Assembly: GCA_033032175.1 (NCBI GenBank)
Contig: CM065322.1
Span: forward strand, 248,001-312,000
DNA length: 64,000 nt
Direction: 5' to 3'
Source of the DNA: Saturnia japonica
Lineage: Eukaryota; Arthropoda; Insecta; Lepidoptera; Saturniidae
Of the stretch, positions 34,522-45,275 are shown piece by piece. Below the pieces are notes generated by a model. It was not told the origin of the DNA and searched no databases. It saw only the letters and a program-made list of their open reading frames with translations. The stretch's first letter is position 1. Each line of letters opens with the position of its first letter. The translations under genes were made by a program, and so were the position numbers.

Positions 34522-35107
34522 TATTGTGAATAAAAGGACGTCCACAATATTTTAATGTGTGCTAAATTAATAGCGCTTGTTTTATTCTTGTTTCTTACAA
34601 AGTTACAGTAGTTCGTAGTAACAATGTGGTTTCTTAATAACGTTCTTGACTGTAGTTTGCTTGTAGATTCGCTGCTTGCTGTTGCTGGTGTTGTGTTTCT
34701 CGAACTGATCGCAGTACTGCCGCCCTCTCCGCTATATTTAACCTCGCCCTTTGACTCGCAACCGGTAGTGCGATGGATTCCGTGCGGGGCGTCGCTCAGC
34801 CAATGAGCGCGCACGCCCTGTGTGCGCGCTCTCGGCAGTACTATGAGTCACCATGCCAGATGTTCCGAGTCTGGCATGGTTCATCCTTACAACTAGTGAA
34901 ATTTATACATTTAAACTTACAACTAGCTATATTCTTATTCTAATCGTTTTAAAATACACATATTCACACATATTCAGTTCATATTATTATATCTATTCCT
35001 AACACGTATTTATAAACCTTATTCCTAACACGTATTATTTCATTTACTTGTTCATTTTATACTATTAGACTATCGTTATTCGCTCGCCCTGCTCGCTGTC
35101 CGCAACA
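34522..35107 (-). repeat. BEL/Pao 3' LTR (586 bp)
   Basis: On the minus strand it begins TGTTGCGGACAGCGAGCAGG and ends CACAATA. It matches 40481-41064 except for an extra AT near 34971-34975 and T instead of C at about 34831. The plus-strand open frame inside it is non-coding LTR sequence. Confidence 0.95.
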
Positions 35108-35121
35108 GTTCTCCCCCCGGC
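35108..35121 (-). other. Polypurine tract of the BEL/Pao element
   Basis: The minus strand reads CGGGGGGAGAAC directly before the 3' LTR, the expected place and composition for the primer of plus-strand DNA synthesis. Confidence 0.8.
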
Positions 35122-35136
35122 GTAGCCTGCGCAGCC

Positions 35137-38100
35137 TCACTCTCCTCTCAGGACGGCGAGCTTCGTCGTCGGGCGCCGGAACACACCGCTCCTCGTCTTC
35201 ACGTCGGCGCTCCGCACTCCTCCATCTGGTCCGGTGTAGGTTCTCGTGACGATTCCGCGCGGCCAGGTGTTGCGCGGCAAGGCGGAGTCGACAACCACGA
35301 CCAAGTCCCCGACGTTCAGAGGGCGCGTGCTGTCGGCTGAGTTCCCGCGTGGCACCAGTGTAGGGAGGTACTCCTTAACCCAGGGCCGCCAGAAATGATC
35401 GGCGAGCGCCTGGGTTGCTCGCCAGGTACGCCGGTCCGCCGTGTCGCAGGTCCCCGTCGTAGGCATACCCGTCGAACTCCTAAGCAGAAAATGGTTGGGA
35501 GTGATCGCCTCTGGGTCCCGCGGGTCGACGCTGTGCCGTAGCCCCTCCCCCCGTAGCGCAGGTGCCCATTCGGCGTAGGCGGCGCGTAGCTCGGTGTCCG
35601 CCCCACGGAAGTTGGTCGCGTTATCGCTGTACATCAGTGCGGGCCAACCTCTTCTCGCTGCCATCCGTCGTAGTGCCATTATCGCCGAGTCGGTAGACAG
35701 CGATCCCACGATCTCTAGGTGAATCGCCCTTGTCGTTAGACAAGTGAACAAGGCGATCCACCTCTTTTCTCTTCGCCGTCCTATAGTTACTTGCATCGGT
35801 CCGCAGTAATCCACCCCGCAGTTCGTAAACGGTCGATGAAACGGGTCAAGGCGCGCGGCCGGTAAGTCTCCGGTCGCCGGCGCGCGAGGCACGGCTTTGC
35901 GTACCCGGCACATCGCACATTCCCGCTCCACGCTACGCACTGCGGGTCGTAGTTTCAAAATCCAGTATCGCTGTCGCAGGTCGTTTATTACGCGCTCGCG
36001 GTTTCCGTGTGCCGCGGCGCGATGTTGCTTGGCGATAAGTTTTCTGACGATAGTGTGTTTCCCATCCAGTATGACTGGACGTTTCACACTTGTCGGCACG
36101 TTCGCGGCTCCGATCCGTCCACGCATATGCAGCGTGCCGTCGTCATCAAGCTCTGGATCTAGTTTATAGAGACGACTTGATCGTGGTATCGTTTTCCCTC
36201 GCTTTAACTTGTTGATGTCTTCACCGAAGCTTTCCCGTTGTGCTTGCCGTAGTAACATACTCTCCGCGCGTTCTAGGTGCCGCTTTTCGACACGCGACGC
36301 CTGGCGTCGACATATGTCTGCGAACGCGAACATTGTAGCGACCGTTCTCACTAGTCGTTCATAAGTTGAGAACCGCGTCGCGTCCGGTAATACGTCGGGC
36401 TGCGATTGCTCGACTGTATGGTTCACGGTAGCTTCCTCAGAGTTTTCTTGTGGCCCCAATGGTTCTGCGGGCCACTCGTTCTCTTTGCACCTCAGGAAGC
36501 TCGGTCCCGTGAACCACCGTTCGTCTGCAGTAATCGCTGCGCTCGATGTTCGTGTCGCGTCGTCGGCTACGTTACAATACGTCGGTAGCCATCTCCATTG
36601 TTCTGCTTCGGTGAGCTCAGCTATTTCACTTAGGCGGTGCGAGACATAGGGTGTATATCTGCGCTTGTCGTTCCGTATCCAGTGCACGACAGTTGTTGAA
36701 TCGGTCCAGTATACTGTGCGGACGATATTTATGCGATGTTCACGACGTATAGTGTCGCTCAGGCGTGCTCCGATGACGGCGGCTTGTAATTCGAGACGCG
36801 GTATTGTTTGTACGCGTCTCGAGGCTACTTTAGATTTTGCAGCTACAAGTGCTACGTCGATGTAGCCGTCACCGTATATCGTTCGCCAATACGCCGTCGT
36901 CGCATATGCTTGTTCACTCGCGTCGCACAGTATATGCAATTCTGTTATCCCCGTCGATGCCAAATTGTAGTATCGCGGCAAGCGCAGGTTTGCTACATGT
37001 TCTAACTGTTGTAGCCAGTCGTCGAATGAACTTGCGTCCTCTTCGGGTATCTCGTCGTCCCAGCCGATCTGTAAGCGCCACAGGTTCTGCAGGATTATTT
37101 TCGCGCGTATCGTGTAGTGGCTGAGTAAGCCGAGTGGGTCATTGATTGACATAACCGCACTCAGAGCTTCTCGCTTTGTAGGTGCCCGCTTGCGTGCGCG
37201 TACATCGGCTGGTACCCGATGCATGGACGTGTTAAACCCTAGTTCATCCGTAGCTGCATTCCAGTATAGGCCCAGGATCTTTTCTTGTTCATGCCCGCCA
37301 AGTTGTGCGGGCGATCGTGCGCGTAGCTCGTCCGGTGTTCCACTGAGTACGCTCGCTCGGTTGCTGCTCCATCCGCGTAACGTAAAGCCGGCTACTGCGT
37401 GGACTTCTTGTATTTCCCTTATAGTGTTGATAGCTGTTTCTTCATCGTCGTAGCTATCCACCAGATCGTCCATGTAGTGGCTCTGCGTTATTGCCTTGAA
37501 CGCGTCTGGATGCGTTCGTTCATGCTTTTCAGCGTTGCGGTCGCGTACACTGTGTGCTATGAATGGTGAGCTTGCTGCGCCGAATATCAACGATCTCATT
37601 TTATATTTCTGTGGCGGCTTGTTCCGGTCGTTGCCTCGCCACAGAAATTGTTGTGCCGGCTGGTCTGCTTCGCGTATTCGTATTCTCAGAAACATTTCCT
37701 CTATATCAGCAGTGACGGCGACGGGCTTCTCTCTGAACCGGAATAAAATCCCCTGCAGCGATCGTAGCAGGTCCGGTCCCTCTAATAACTCGTCGTTTAA
37801 ACTCGTAGTTCCACTGCGTGTCGCGGCATCGAATACTACTCGTAGCTTGCCGGGTTTGTTCGGGTTGAATACAGCGAAGTGAGGTAAAAACCAGCTGATG
37901 TTGCTAGTCTGTTCGTGTCCCTCGCAGCGTACGGCGTAGCCCTTCTTAAACAAGTTTTTGATCTGACTTGTATACGCAGCCGCAAACTCTGTGGAACGAT
38001 CCATTTTCTTTTCTATCGAGTGAAGTCGTCGTAGCGCCATATTGTAGCTATTAGGTAGTACTACGTCGTCGCGGCGCCACGGTAGACCTACTTCGTAGCC

Positions 38101-40476
38101 TTCACTGCGTTGTTGGATCGTTCCGTCGAGTATTCCCGTCGCGCGCTTGTCAGCGTCGCTGATTCTCGGTTCGCGGGCTACGCCGAGCGCGTCTGTTTTG
38201 AAGTGCCGTTCTACGAGCTCGTGTAGACTTTCGTTCCGGATCTCGCTGCTAGTGTTGCGTTCAGGTGCGTATATGTGTAGCAGGGCTTCGCTGTGGCCGA
38301 TGATCACGTGTGGTGCGGTTCCGTGCACCACCCAACCCAGTTGAGTTTTCGACGCCGCCGGCTGGTTCGGTTTGCCGACGCGTAGCTCTCTGGATACGAT
38401 CATCTCCCAGTGGTCCGTACCTATCAATATACGCGGCCTCGCCTTCTCATAGCACACCTGCTTCACTTGCAAATTGCGCAAGTGAGCGTGTTGGAGTGTG
38501 CTTAGAGACACTGTTTGTTCGCGCAGTCGGAGTCCTTTTATCGTTCGAGCTCGAAACTCGTGCTTCTTATTGCCGCCCGGTTCGTACAACTTCGCTAGTA
38601 CAATTTGGCTATTCGTGTACTCTTTGCCCATATTGACGCCTTGTAGTTGCAGTGGATGTGACGGTCCATGCGCTCCGATGTCCTTGGCCAAGTCCTCGTC
38701 GATTAGCGATATAGTCGAGCCCTCGTCCAACAGAGCGTACGTGTTCACCGCTCCTTTGAGGCCCGATATAGTCACCGGACAGATTTTTAGTATAATCTGT
38801 CTCGGTTCTATAGTTGTTGCGACAGCCATTACCGTCTCGCTCGTTGACGGTGTCCCGTTGTTCTGAATTTGCTCTTCGCTATCGCTTGGTCTGTCGTTGT
38901 GAAGCGACGAGTGATGCGGACGACGACAGGAGTTAATACCGCACGGCTTTCCTTTGCAGTACACACGACGATGGCGTTTGTCAATACATTTGAAACAGAC
39001 GCCTTTGCTCTTCACTAGCTCCCACCGTTGCTCGACGTTCAGTGCCTTGTATTGCGGGCACCGAGACAACGGATGGGGCTTATCGCAGCTAGGACACAGA
39101 TGTTCGGTTTCTGTGTCCACCGTAGCAAAGACATTCTGTCTCTTTCTGGCGGCGACTTGCGGTGCGGCAGGCTTCAATACTTCGCGTCTAGAGGTCGCTG
39201 TCGAAGCGGTGACGGGCGCATATGTGTGTTTTAAAGCACGGCTCGCTTCACGCATTAGGAAGCGTGATAATACAACGACCTCTGGATCCGTTGTTCCCTC
39301 GTTCTCTTCCGCATAGTCGCACCACCGGGACTTCAGGTGTGGGCTAAGTTTTTCTAACACTTCCCGAGCCAGCATCGGGTTGTACAGGTAGCTCCGCTTG
39401 TCGAGATTTAGTAAAACACAGACTATGTTCTGTAATTTTACTGCGAACACGTTCAGTTCGCTTGCGGTAGCTCCCGGTCGTGGTAATTTCCGCATATCAT
39501 CCAGCGCCTTGTCTATAATTACTTCCGGCCTGCCAAAACATTGTTCCAGTGTCCGCATGATTTCATCTGGATTGTTCGCGGTGTGTAGTAGCGCTGCCAC
39601 TGCGTCGCGGGCGTCCCCACGCAGACTGTTACGTAGGCGCGCTATGTTTTCTATCGGCGAGAAACGATACAGCTGCGTGGAGTCCCTCATAGCTGCTTTG
39701 AATGGCAGCCACTCGTTGATCGCTCCAGTGAAAACAGGTAAGTCGGCGGCTTGGCGTGGCGGTGGATGAGTATGCGTCATCTTTTCTAGTATCGCGGCGA
39801 GCTGTTTAATATCACTGCTCGATTGCGACGGTGATTGCGAACGGTCACGTCGTTCAGGCCTGCGTTCGTCTTGTTGCCGCGCGTCGTTACGGATACACGG
39901 TAATTGCTCCCCCCGTGTAGCTTCGGGCTGTGAGCGGAGCCAGTCATCCACTCGGTGAATACGTTCATCTGCCTTCTCGTTCGCTTGCTCACGTACGTCC
40001 TCTGCTTCATCCCGTATCGACGTTAACTCCACGGCGAGGCGTTTCTTTATTAATTCTGCCTCGATACGGAGTTCTTCACGGCGAATTGCGGATAGTTTCT
40101 CTTCCGCTTGTAGCTCGGCGAGGCGTGATCGCATAGTCGCACTCGTCGTCGATCTGTGTGAGCGTGGCGGGGAAACGTGGCCTGTTCTGACGTCAGTGCG
40201 AGTAACAGGTACAGAGGGTGTTCCCTCCGGTCGGGGTGTGCCCTCAACCCTCTGTGTGTCTGGCGATAGCGGCGATTCTTCGGATACTCGGACTGTGTTA
40301 TTTCTGTTTTGTGATTCCATTGCGTCTCCCTGGCTTCTCGTAACAACCATTGATCTGGGTACGCCGTTCGTGGATACAGATGTCTTGATAACACGTCGTT
40401 TCTTCTTCAAGCGTTGTTGTAGATCGGCGAAATTTTCTGTTCTTTTTTTCTTCCGATCCGGCTTCCGAAGGACCAT
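35137..40476 (-). CDS. BEL/Pao gag-pol polyprotein with integrase core deletion
   Basis: One uninterrupted frame of 1779 codons from the ATG at 40476 (MVLRKPDRKKKRTENFADLQ); the frame stays open 99 codons further upstream into the 5' LTR. In order: a charged coiled-coil region; a DUF1759-type gag domain near residue 240 (LPVFTGAINEWLPFKAAM); Cys/His knuckles near 470-515 (CPSCDKPHPLSRC, CFKCIDKRHRRVYC); an aspartic protease near 580 (ALLDEGSTISLID); reverse transcriptase with YMDD near 1000; an RNase H-like region near 1180 (LHILCDASEQ); an integrase zinc-binding domain near 1480-1530 and an integrase core with Asp in GVDYCGP and in YSDNATNF. The core then jumps to PRDPEAITPNHFLL, so the segment carrying the third catalytic residue (Glu) is absent. 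Gag, protease and RT look intact; the integrase is probably dead. Confidence 0.93.
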   Translation of the reverse strand: MVLRKPDRKKKRTENFADLQQRLKKKRRVIKTSVSTNGVPRSMVVTRSQGDAMESQNRNNTVRVSEESPLSPDTQRVEGTPRPEGTPSVPVTRTDVRTGHVSPPRSHRSTTSATMRSRLAELQAEEKLSAIRREELRIEAELIKKRLAVELTSIRDEAEDVREQANEKADERIHRVDDWLRSQPEATRGEQLPCIRNDARQQDERRPERRDRSQSPSQSSSDIKQLAAILEKMTHTHPPPRQAADLPVFTGAINEWLPFKAAMRDSTQLYRFSPIENIARLRNSLRGDARDAVAALLHTANNPDEIMRTLEQCFGRPEVIIDKALDDMRKLPRPGATASELNVFAVKLQNIVCVLLNLDKRSYLYNPMLAREVLEKLSPHLKSRWCDYAEENEGTTDPEVVVLSRFLMREASRALKHTYAPVTASTATSRREVLKPAAPQVAARKRQNVFATVDTETEHLCPSCDKPHPLSRCPQYKALNVEQRWELVKSKGVCFKCIDKRHRRVYCKGKPCGINSCRRPHHSSLHNDRPSDSEEQIQNNGTPSTSETVMAVATTIEPRQIILKICPVTISGLKGAVNTYALLDEGSTISLIDEDLAKDIGAHGPSHPLQLQGVNMGKEYTNSQIVLAKLYEPGGNKKHEFRARTIKGLRLREQTVSLSTLQHAHLRNLQVKQVCYEKARPRILIGTDHWEMIVSRELRVGKPNQPAASKTQLGWVVHGTAPHVIIGHSEALLHIYAPERNTSSEIRNESLHELVERHFKTDALGVAREPRISDADKRATGILDGTIQQRSEGYEVGLPWRRDDVVLPNSYNMALRRLHSIEKKMDRSTEFAAAYTSQIKNLFKKGYAVRCEGHEQTSNISWFLPHFAVFNPNKPGKLRVVFDAATRSGTTSLNDELLEGPDLLRSLQGILFRFREKPVAVTADIEEMFLRIRIREADQPAQQFLWRGNDRNKPPQKYKMRSLIFGAASSPFIAHSVRDRNAEKHERTHPDAFKAITQSHYMDDLVDSYDDEETAINTIREIQEVHAVAGFTLRGWSSNRASVLSGTPDELRARSPAQLGGHEQEKILGLYWNAATDELGFNTSMHRVPADVRARKRAPTKREALSAVMSINDPLGLLSHYTIRAKIILQNLWRLQIGWDDEIPEEDASSFDDWLQQLEHVANLRLPRYYNLASTGITELHILCDASEQAYATTAYWRTIYGDGYIDVALVAAKSKVASRRVQTIPRLELQAAVIGARLSDTIRREHRINIVRTVYWTDSTTVVHWIRNDKRRYTPYVSHRLSEIAELTEAEQWRWLPTYCNVADDATRTSSAAITADERWFTGPSFLRCKENEWPAEPLGPQENSEEATVNHTVEQSQPDVLPDATRFSTYERLVRTVATMFAFADICRRQASRVEKRHLERAESMLLRQAQRESFGEDINKLKRGKTIPRSSRLYKLDPELDDDGTLHMRGRIGAANVPTSVKRPVILDGKHTIVRKLIAKQHRAAAHGNRERVINDLRQRYWILKLRPAVRSVERECAMCRVRKAVPRAPATGDLPAARLDPFHRPFTNCGVDYCGPMQVTIGRRREKRWIALFTCLTTRAIHLEIVGSLSTDSAIMALRRMAARRGWPALMYSDNATNFRGADTELRAAYAEWAPALRGEGLRHSVDPRDPEAITPNHFLLRSSTGMPTTGTCDTADRRTWRATQALADHFWRPWVKEYLPTLVPRGNSADSTRPLNVGDLVVVVDSALPRNTWPRGIVTRTYTGPDGGVRSADVKTRSGVFRRPTTKLAVLRGE

Positions 40477-40480
40477 ATAA
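40462..40480 (-). other. Candidate primer-binding site
   Basis: Directly after the 5' LTR the minus strand reads TTATATGGTCCTTCGGAAGC. TGG matches the CCA end of a tRNA, so TGGTCCTTCGG is the likely primer site. I could not identify the tRNA. The first in-frame gag ATG outside the LTR overlaps it. Confidence 0.6.
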
Positions 40481-41064
40481 TATTGTGAATAAAAGGACGT
40501 CCACAATATTTTAATGTGTGCTAAATTAATAGCGCTTGTTTTATTCTTGTTTCTTACAAAGTTACAGTAGTTCGTAGTAACAATGTGGTTTCTTAATAAC
40601 GTTCTTGACTGTAGTTTGCTTGTAGATTCGCTGCTTGCTGTTGCTGGTGTTGTGTTTCTCGAACTGATCGCAGTACTGCCGCCCTCTCCGCTATATTTAA
40701 CCTCGCCCTTTGACTCGCAACCGGTAGTGCGATGGATTCCGTGCGGGGCGTCGCTCAGCCAATGAGCGCGCACGCCCTGTGTGCGCGCTCCCGGCAGTAC
40801 TATGAGTCACCATGCCAGATGTTCCGAGTCTGGCATGGTTCATCCTTACAACTAGTGAAATTTATACATTTAAACTTACAACTAGCTATATTCTTATTCT
40901 AATCGTTTTAAAATACACATATTCACACATTCAGTTCATATTATTATATCTATTCCTAACACGTATTTATAAACCTTATTCCTAACACGTATTATTTCAT
41001 TTACTTGTTCATTTTATACTATTAGACTATCGTTATTCGCTCGCCCTGCTCGCTGTCCGCAACA
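40481..41064 (-). repeat. BEL/Pao 5' LTR (584 bp)
   Basis: Upstream LTR of the minus-strand element; nearly identical to 34522-35107. It should carry the promoter. On the minus strand a 'GCGGAGAGGGCGGCAGTACT' stretch and TATATTTAACC-like sequence (plus strand, about 40690-40710) could be core promoter elements. Confidence 0.95.
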
Positions 41065-41069
41065 GCAAT

Positions 41070-41214
41070 ATTAGAAAATATTATATGAATGGAAAACCGC
41101 AAAACTCGTGTCGCGTGCGTAATGAGCAATAACCTACCGCAAACACGGAGTGACGACAAACTGTCTTCTCATAAGATGCGGTTTTATCAACAATCATTTA
41201 TAACATTATTATAT

Positions 41215-41254
<40 letters not shown>

Positions 41255-41741
41255 ATTAATATATGTACATAATTATATACAACAACTGCTCATTTCATGG
41301 TATTAATAGGGTTCCCCACGTGTTTGTTATTGCGCAGTAATTATTTTCACCCAATGACATTTTTCATCCCGTAATTTTATTTTTACTTATATTATTGACA
41401 ATTCATATAGCTTATCAATCGAGGAATTCATCAAAATTTTTTGAGAAGTACCAAATTCGTTTTTCTACATATTTCTGAAATTGTAGTTGATGATTCTTTT
41501 GAAATCACATATGCAGTCATTGAATTTTTTTTCAAAAGTGGTTAAGAATTATTTATTTAAGATATATTTTTTTTTACAATTTTAAAAATATTTCTGACAA
41601 TCCTTAGAGCCTATCGATTATAGAATGACTTATACTTCCCGTATGCAAAATTTCATCAAAATCGATTTAGAATTAACGATAATTTTTTTTTTTTTTTTTA
41701 AAATATTAAGTGTATAGACAAAGCTACAGATTTATTATTAC
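41070..41741. repeat. AT microsatellite and decayed family D sequence
   Basis: An (AT)n run lies at about 41213-41250. From about 41316 the sequence resembles 33988-34440, with phrases such as 'AAAATTTCATCAAAATCGAT'. No gene seen. Confidence 0.55.
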
Positions 41742-42096
41742 TATGTAGCCGTCGCCCAATGAGCGAAATTCGACCAGCGACTTTTTAATCATGGACTATT
41801 TTCTGTTTGAAATTTGCAGTATAAATCTAAACAATTAATATTATATCACTTGCTGTCACTTTTCATTCAGTAACAATATCAATATTTTGGGGGGTCTAAA
41901 TTCAATGGCACTGTTCAGGTTAGGATTCACAGTATTAATTTATTTTATTTAATATATTAGTAACAGATATTATAAATAAATATTAGCTTTCTGCACTCCT
42001 TTTCCATATAAACTTTAACCATGCCAAATCTCAGTCTTCCGTGCATGCAATACGCTTAAAAAGGTACCGAAACCTTCACGTATTAATATATAGATA
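41742..42096 (+). repeat. Interspersed repeat family A, copy 2
   Basis: Aligns throughout with 1343-1700 in the same orientation, including the GGGGGGTCTAA block and the TATATAGAT end. Confidence 0.8.
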
Positions 42097-42186
42097 GATT
42101 ATGTTAACTTATTTGGAAATTTTTCTCTACTTGGAGCAGTCCGACTGGTGTTATCATCATATAGAATGATCGCAGCCAAATAACCT

Positions 42187-42331
42187 TGTGTCGTGTTTCT
42201 GCAGTGAATAAGGTTTCCACAGCTCCCCAAGAAAGGTCGGCAACACCCCAGTTAATCTAGGTCTGATGTTACAATCGTCTAAAGGTTACGGTAACCGCTT
42301 ACCATCAGGTGCGATGTACCTTTGTTTACCA
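42187..42331 (+). repeat. Interspersed repeat family C, copy 2
   Basis: Aligns with 20747-20890: 'TGCAGTGAATAAGGTTTCCA' and 'GGTTACGGTAACCGCTTACC' followed by ATCAGGTG. Confidence 0.6.
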
Positions 42332-44099
42332 CCATATTTGTATTTTTTTTAAACCGTATGGAATCGAAACTGGCTGAAAATCGTAAACTGAATCAGTGCA
42401 TGGCAATATCGGTTTTGATCTCCGCGGTAGCTTGTCAACTAATGCGCATTTATAAGTTATATCGCAGGTCATGTTCACTTAACAGTTGAAGTTAGATATT
42501 CGCGAGCAGCATTCAAATTGGCTAATTAACATGTAATACAATGGTAATCAATGCCGTTGGGCGAGCCAATGCCCAAGCGTTAGAACACGTGCCAGCCCGT
42601 GGCGCCACTCGATCGCTACTCCGACATACACCTACTTATATAGGTATCTAGTGACTAATGCTTAATGCTGTAGTTATACACTACTATTCATCTCACTATA
42701 CCTACATAAGTATATGACAATAGCTATCGCTTCATAAGATATATAAAAATAATAACTAATTATAAAAATCTGCAGATAATTACATATAGATGAAAACTGA
42801 ATTATTGTATAAAAGCTATTTATGAACTTTGTTCTTTTAAGGAACACAGATGCAAATAAAAAGCCGGAAATAGTGTATTATATTATTATGATGTGGAAAA
42901 AAATACAAAATTTTTGATTTGAAATTTGTGAAAGTTGATGGATCCGTGAGGGAAACAATCTTCTTTCAGCTGTCAAACGTCATTTGTACTTCGATTTGTT
43001 TGAATTACCTATTCCAGTACATTATTAGGTACTTACCTACATTATATTGTGTATTTGAACATTTTATGTAGTTTACTTTATGGTCATTACAAACATTTAA
43101 GTAGGTAAATAATAGCGTGGTCGGTGGTAAAATCGATTGTACATGACGTCACGTAACGGAAACATTTGTTATAAGCGCCATCTACACACTTATACTTTGT
43201 ACTACTATATTGTTAGTGTACATTTTTATTATATACTGGGACTACATAAAAGATCGCTTACACTTTCAAGTATTTATACACTATTGTGCGGGCAGAATAA
43301 CGTTCGTTGATCAAGTGATAACATAGAATTAGATTGGTTTATTATTAAAGTGAACGCCTGATGAATTATAATAGCAGAACCCAAGGTGTAAGGAATTGCG
43401 CTGAAACAGTTAGCTGTAGGTACATCATTGGTCTATGGGTACATCATTGAAATATATTTTTTATTTCAATAGATGGATTTTAATGCCATCTACTTTTTTA
43501 TTCTTCGATTTTTTTTTCTTTTTTCCTTATCCTACTACTTTTACTACCAGGTATCTGATACCTGCTCATTTTAGATTATTTTTTTATAATAAGTACCTAA
43601 ATTTATAATTACGTAGGTAACTATGCATCACTTTTGCTTTATCAATTTATTACTTGTGAGCATGTCGATTTGTACGTCTACCTGTAGCTGTTATAATAAA
43701 ATACTGTTACAAAAATAATACGCATTGGAAAACAAATCAGCCATTAACTTCACTTGACCCACATGACAAAGGTTTTATCGTGTGGGTGATATATTTTTAA
43801 GGGTATAAAGATATATACAAAAAGAAAGAAACATAAATATTTTCCACTGACAAGTCATTAACTAATAGAATTGGTATAGTTCGTTAACTCTTGACCTCTC
43901 CGTGCCTTACACGGTACACCCATGAACTTGGTCAGGAGCCATCAACTTAATTACGTGCTTTCATTATCCTTCTTTATTACGTCAAATACACTGATATATA
44001 CAATTTTATAATAATTATTTTATATATAATATTTGTCTTTGTGGTTAGGTACATTATATACCTAATTACCTATATAGATGGGTAAATTATTAGATAAAT
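42332..44099. other. AT-rich, no gene seen
   Basis: No exon, RNA gene or bounded repeat could be supported. Open frames are short and of non-coding composition. Confidence 0.4.
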
Positions 44100-44610
44100 A
44101 AATAAAAATAGCCTTTATTTACTATTACATTAACTTGCACAATAGATTTACCTACTATAAACAATGTTACTTAAAAATTTATAATATAGTAGTCGCCACT
44201 GTGGCGTAAGCATCTCCTAAACCTTTCCATATTTGTCTTTCTAGTGCCTTTTGCACCCAATGAGGTGCACATCTGTGACTGAAAATGTCTCTCCATCTTT
44301 TACTTGGTCTCCCCTTTCTCCTTTTGTCCCAACCCATTTTGTTAAACGTTTTGCCCACCTATTATTATTCATCCTACAGATATGTCCTGCCCAGTGCCAT
44401 TTGAATATTTTAATTATTCCTCGTACATCTATTAGTTTTGTTATTCTTCTGATATAATTGTTAGAAATTTTATCTGATAGCTTTATTCCAAGCATATTTC
44501 TTTCCATTTTACGTTGGCAGATAGCAATTCTTTCTTCGTCTTCTTTCCTTAGTGTCCACGTCTGACAGCCATACTTTAGGCACGGTAATATTGTTTTTTC
44601 ATATGGGTTT
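44100..44610 (-). pseudogene. RTE-like LINE, C-terminal remnant
   Basis: The minus-strand frame 44507-44241 reads MERNMLGIKLSDKISNNYIR, then TKLIDV and KWHWAGHICRMNNNRWAKRL. ER-MLGI-L-DKI-N--IR--T---D and KW-WAGHI-R are standard for the region just after the reverse transcriptase domain in arthropod RTE-type LINEs. Upstream sequence to about 44600 continues the family in other frames. The 3' end has an AATAAAGGCTATTTTTATTT-like tail. 5'-truncated and frame-broken. Confidence 0.8.
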
Positions 44611-44989
44611 TTTTTAATATTTAAACTAACTGAAACTGAAGTAACTGAAATTTTTCATTATTTCTTTTAAACTTCAATATTTTTTCCAGGCTAGACTTAT
44701 CCTAAATTATAAGATAGTAATTATTATTAGATAGGTAATGTTTATTTTTGCGTCATAATTTCATGGACCGCATTATTTTACATATTATAGTCAACTTTCC
44801 TTGTTACATCAAATACAACTATGTATGTATATGTATACAATTCTATAAAATATAGAATAAATGTTTAAATAATAGGTAAAATAAATTTGAGTTTATATAT
44901 TTTTATTAACTTGTTCATGTAAGTACTTATTTTTATGAAGAAACAATTACATAATGACTACATTTAAGTTTTTTAATTTTATATCGTAT
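44611..44989. other. AT-rich, no gene seen
   Basis: Nothing supported. Confidence 0.4.
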
Positions 44990-45275
44990 AAAGGATTAGC
45001 ATTATGGCCACAATGTTACCTGATGCTAAGAGGCGATGTTGCCCAAGATGGCGATACGCTAAACCCAATGGGAGAAATGGGTCTTAAATGCAGCTGCTGG
45101 GACCTGCATGCACCTTGGCGACAAATTTTCAATTTCAGGGGTGTAACTACCCAGGCAGGCATTGGAAAATACTCTACCACCATGCTATGGTTTCATCACG
45201 ATATTTCCCTTCACCAGAAGTTTAGGGTTATTATATGGATTGAAACTCATTTCGATCGACGACACGCCACCACTG
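44990..45275 (-). mobile_element. SINE copy 3 (minus strand)
   Basis: The reverse complement matches the SINE at 18150: GTCGATCGA, 'GTGAAGG-A-ATCGTGATGA', 'AAACCATAGCATGGTGGTAG', 'GGGTTTAGCGTATCGCCATC' and 'GCATCAGGTAACATTGTGGC'. It is more diverged than copies 1 and 2. A short plus-strand piece of the same body may be at 45455-45510. Confidence 0.75.

Larger units (their letters stand above)
34517..41069 (-). mobile_element. BEL/Pao LTR retrotransposon, near-intact, 5-bp target duplication
   Basis: GCAAT at 34517-34521 is repeated at 41065-41069. Between them lie two LTRs (34522-35107 and 40481-41064) and an internal region with one long minus-strand frame. Gene order (gag, zinc knuckle, aspartic protease, reverse transcriptase, RNase H, integrase in one frame) and the domain types identify BEL/Pao. 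The LTRs differ by one substitution and one 2-bp indel in about 585 bp, so the insertion is recent. The integrase has an internal deletion. Confidence 0.95.

Noticed and set aside
34624..34806. 60-residue open frame in the LTR, present again at 40583-40765
   Set aside because: It lies antisense to the element and is identical in both copies simply because the LTRs are identical. It is a shadow, not a gene.
35137..40773. Many plus-strand open frames of 60-128 codons
   Set aside because: All are antisense to the BEL gag-pol frame.
40477..40773. 99-codon N-terminal extension of gag into the 5' LTR
   Set aside because: The same peptide is encoded in the 3' LTR and followed by a stop there. An LTR-internal start would lie in or upstream of the leader, so I take the ATG at 40476 as the more likely start, while noting the frame is open.
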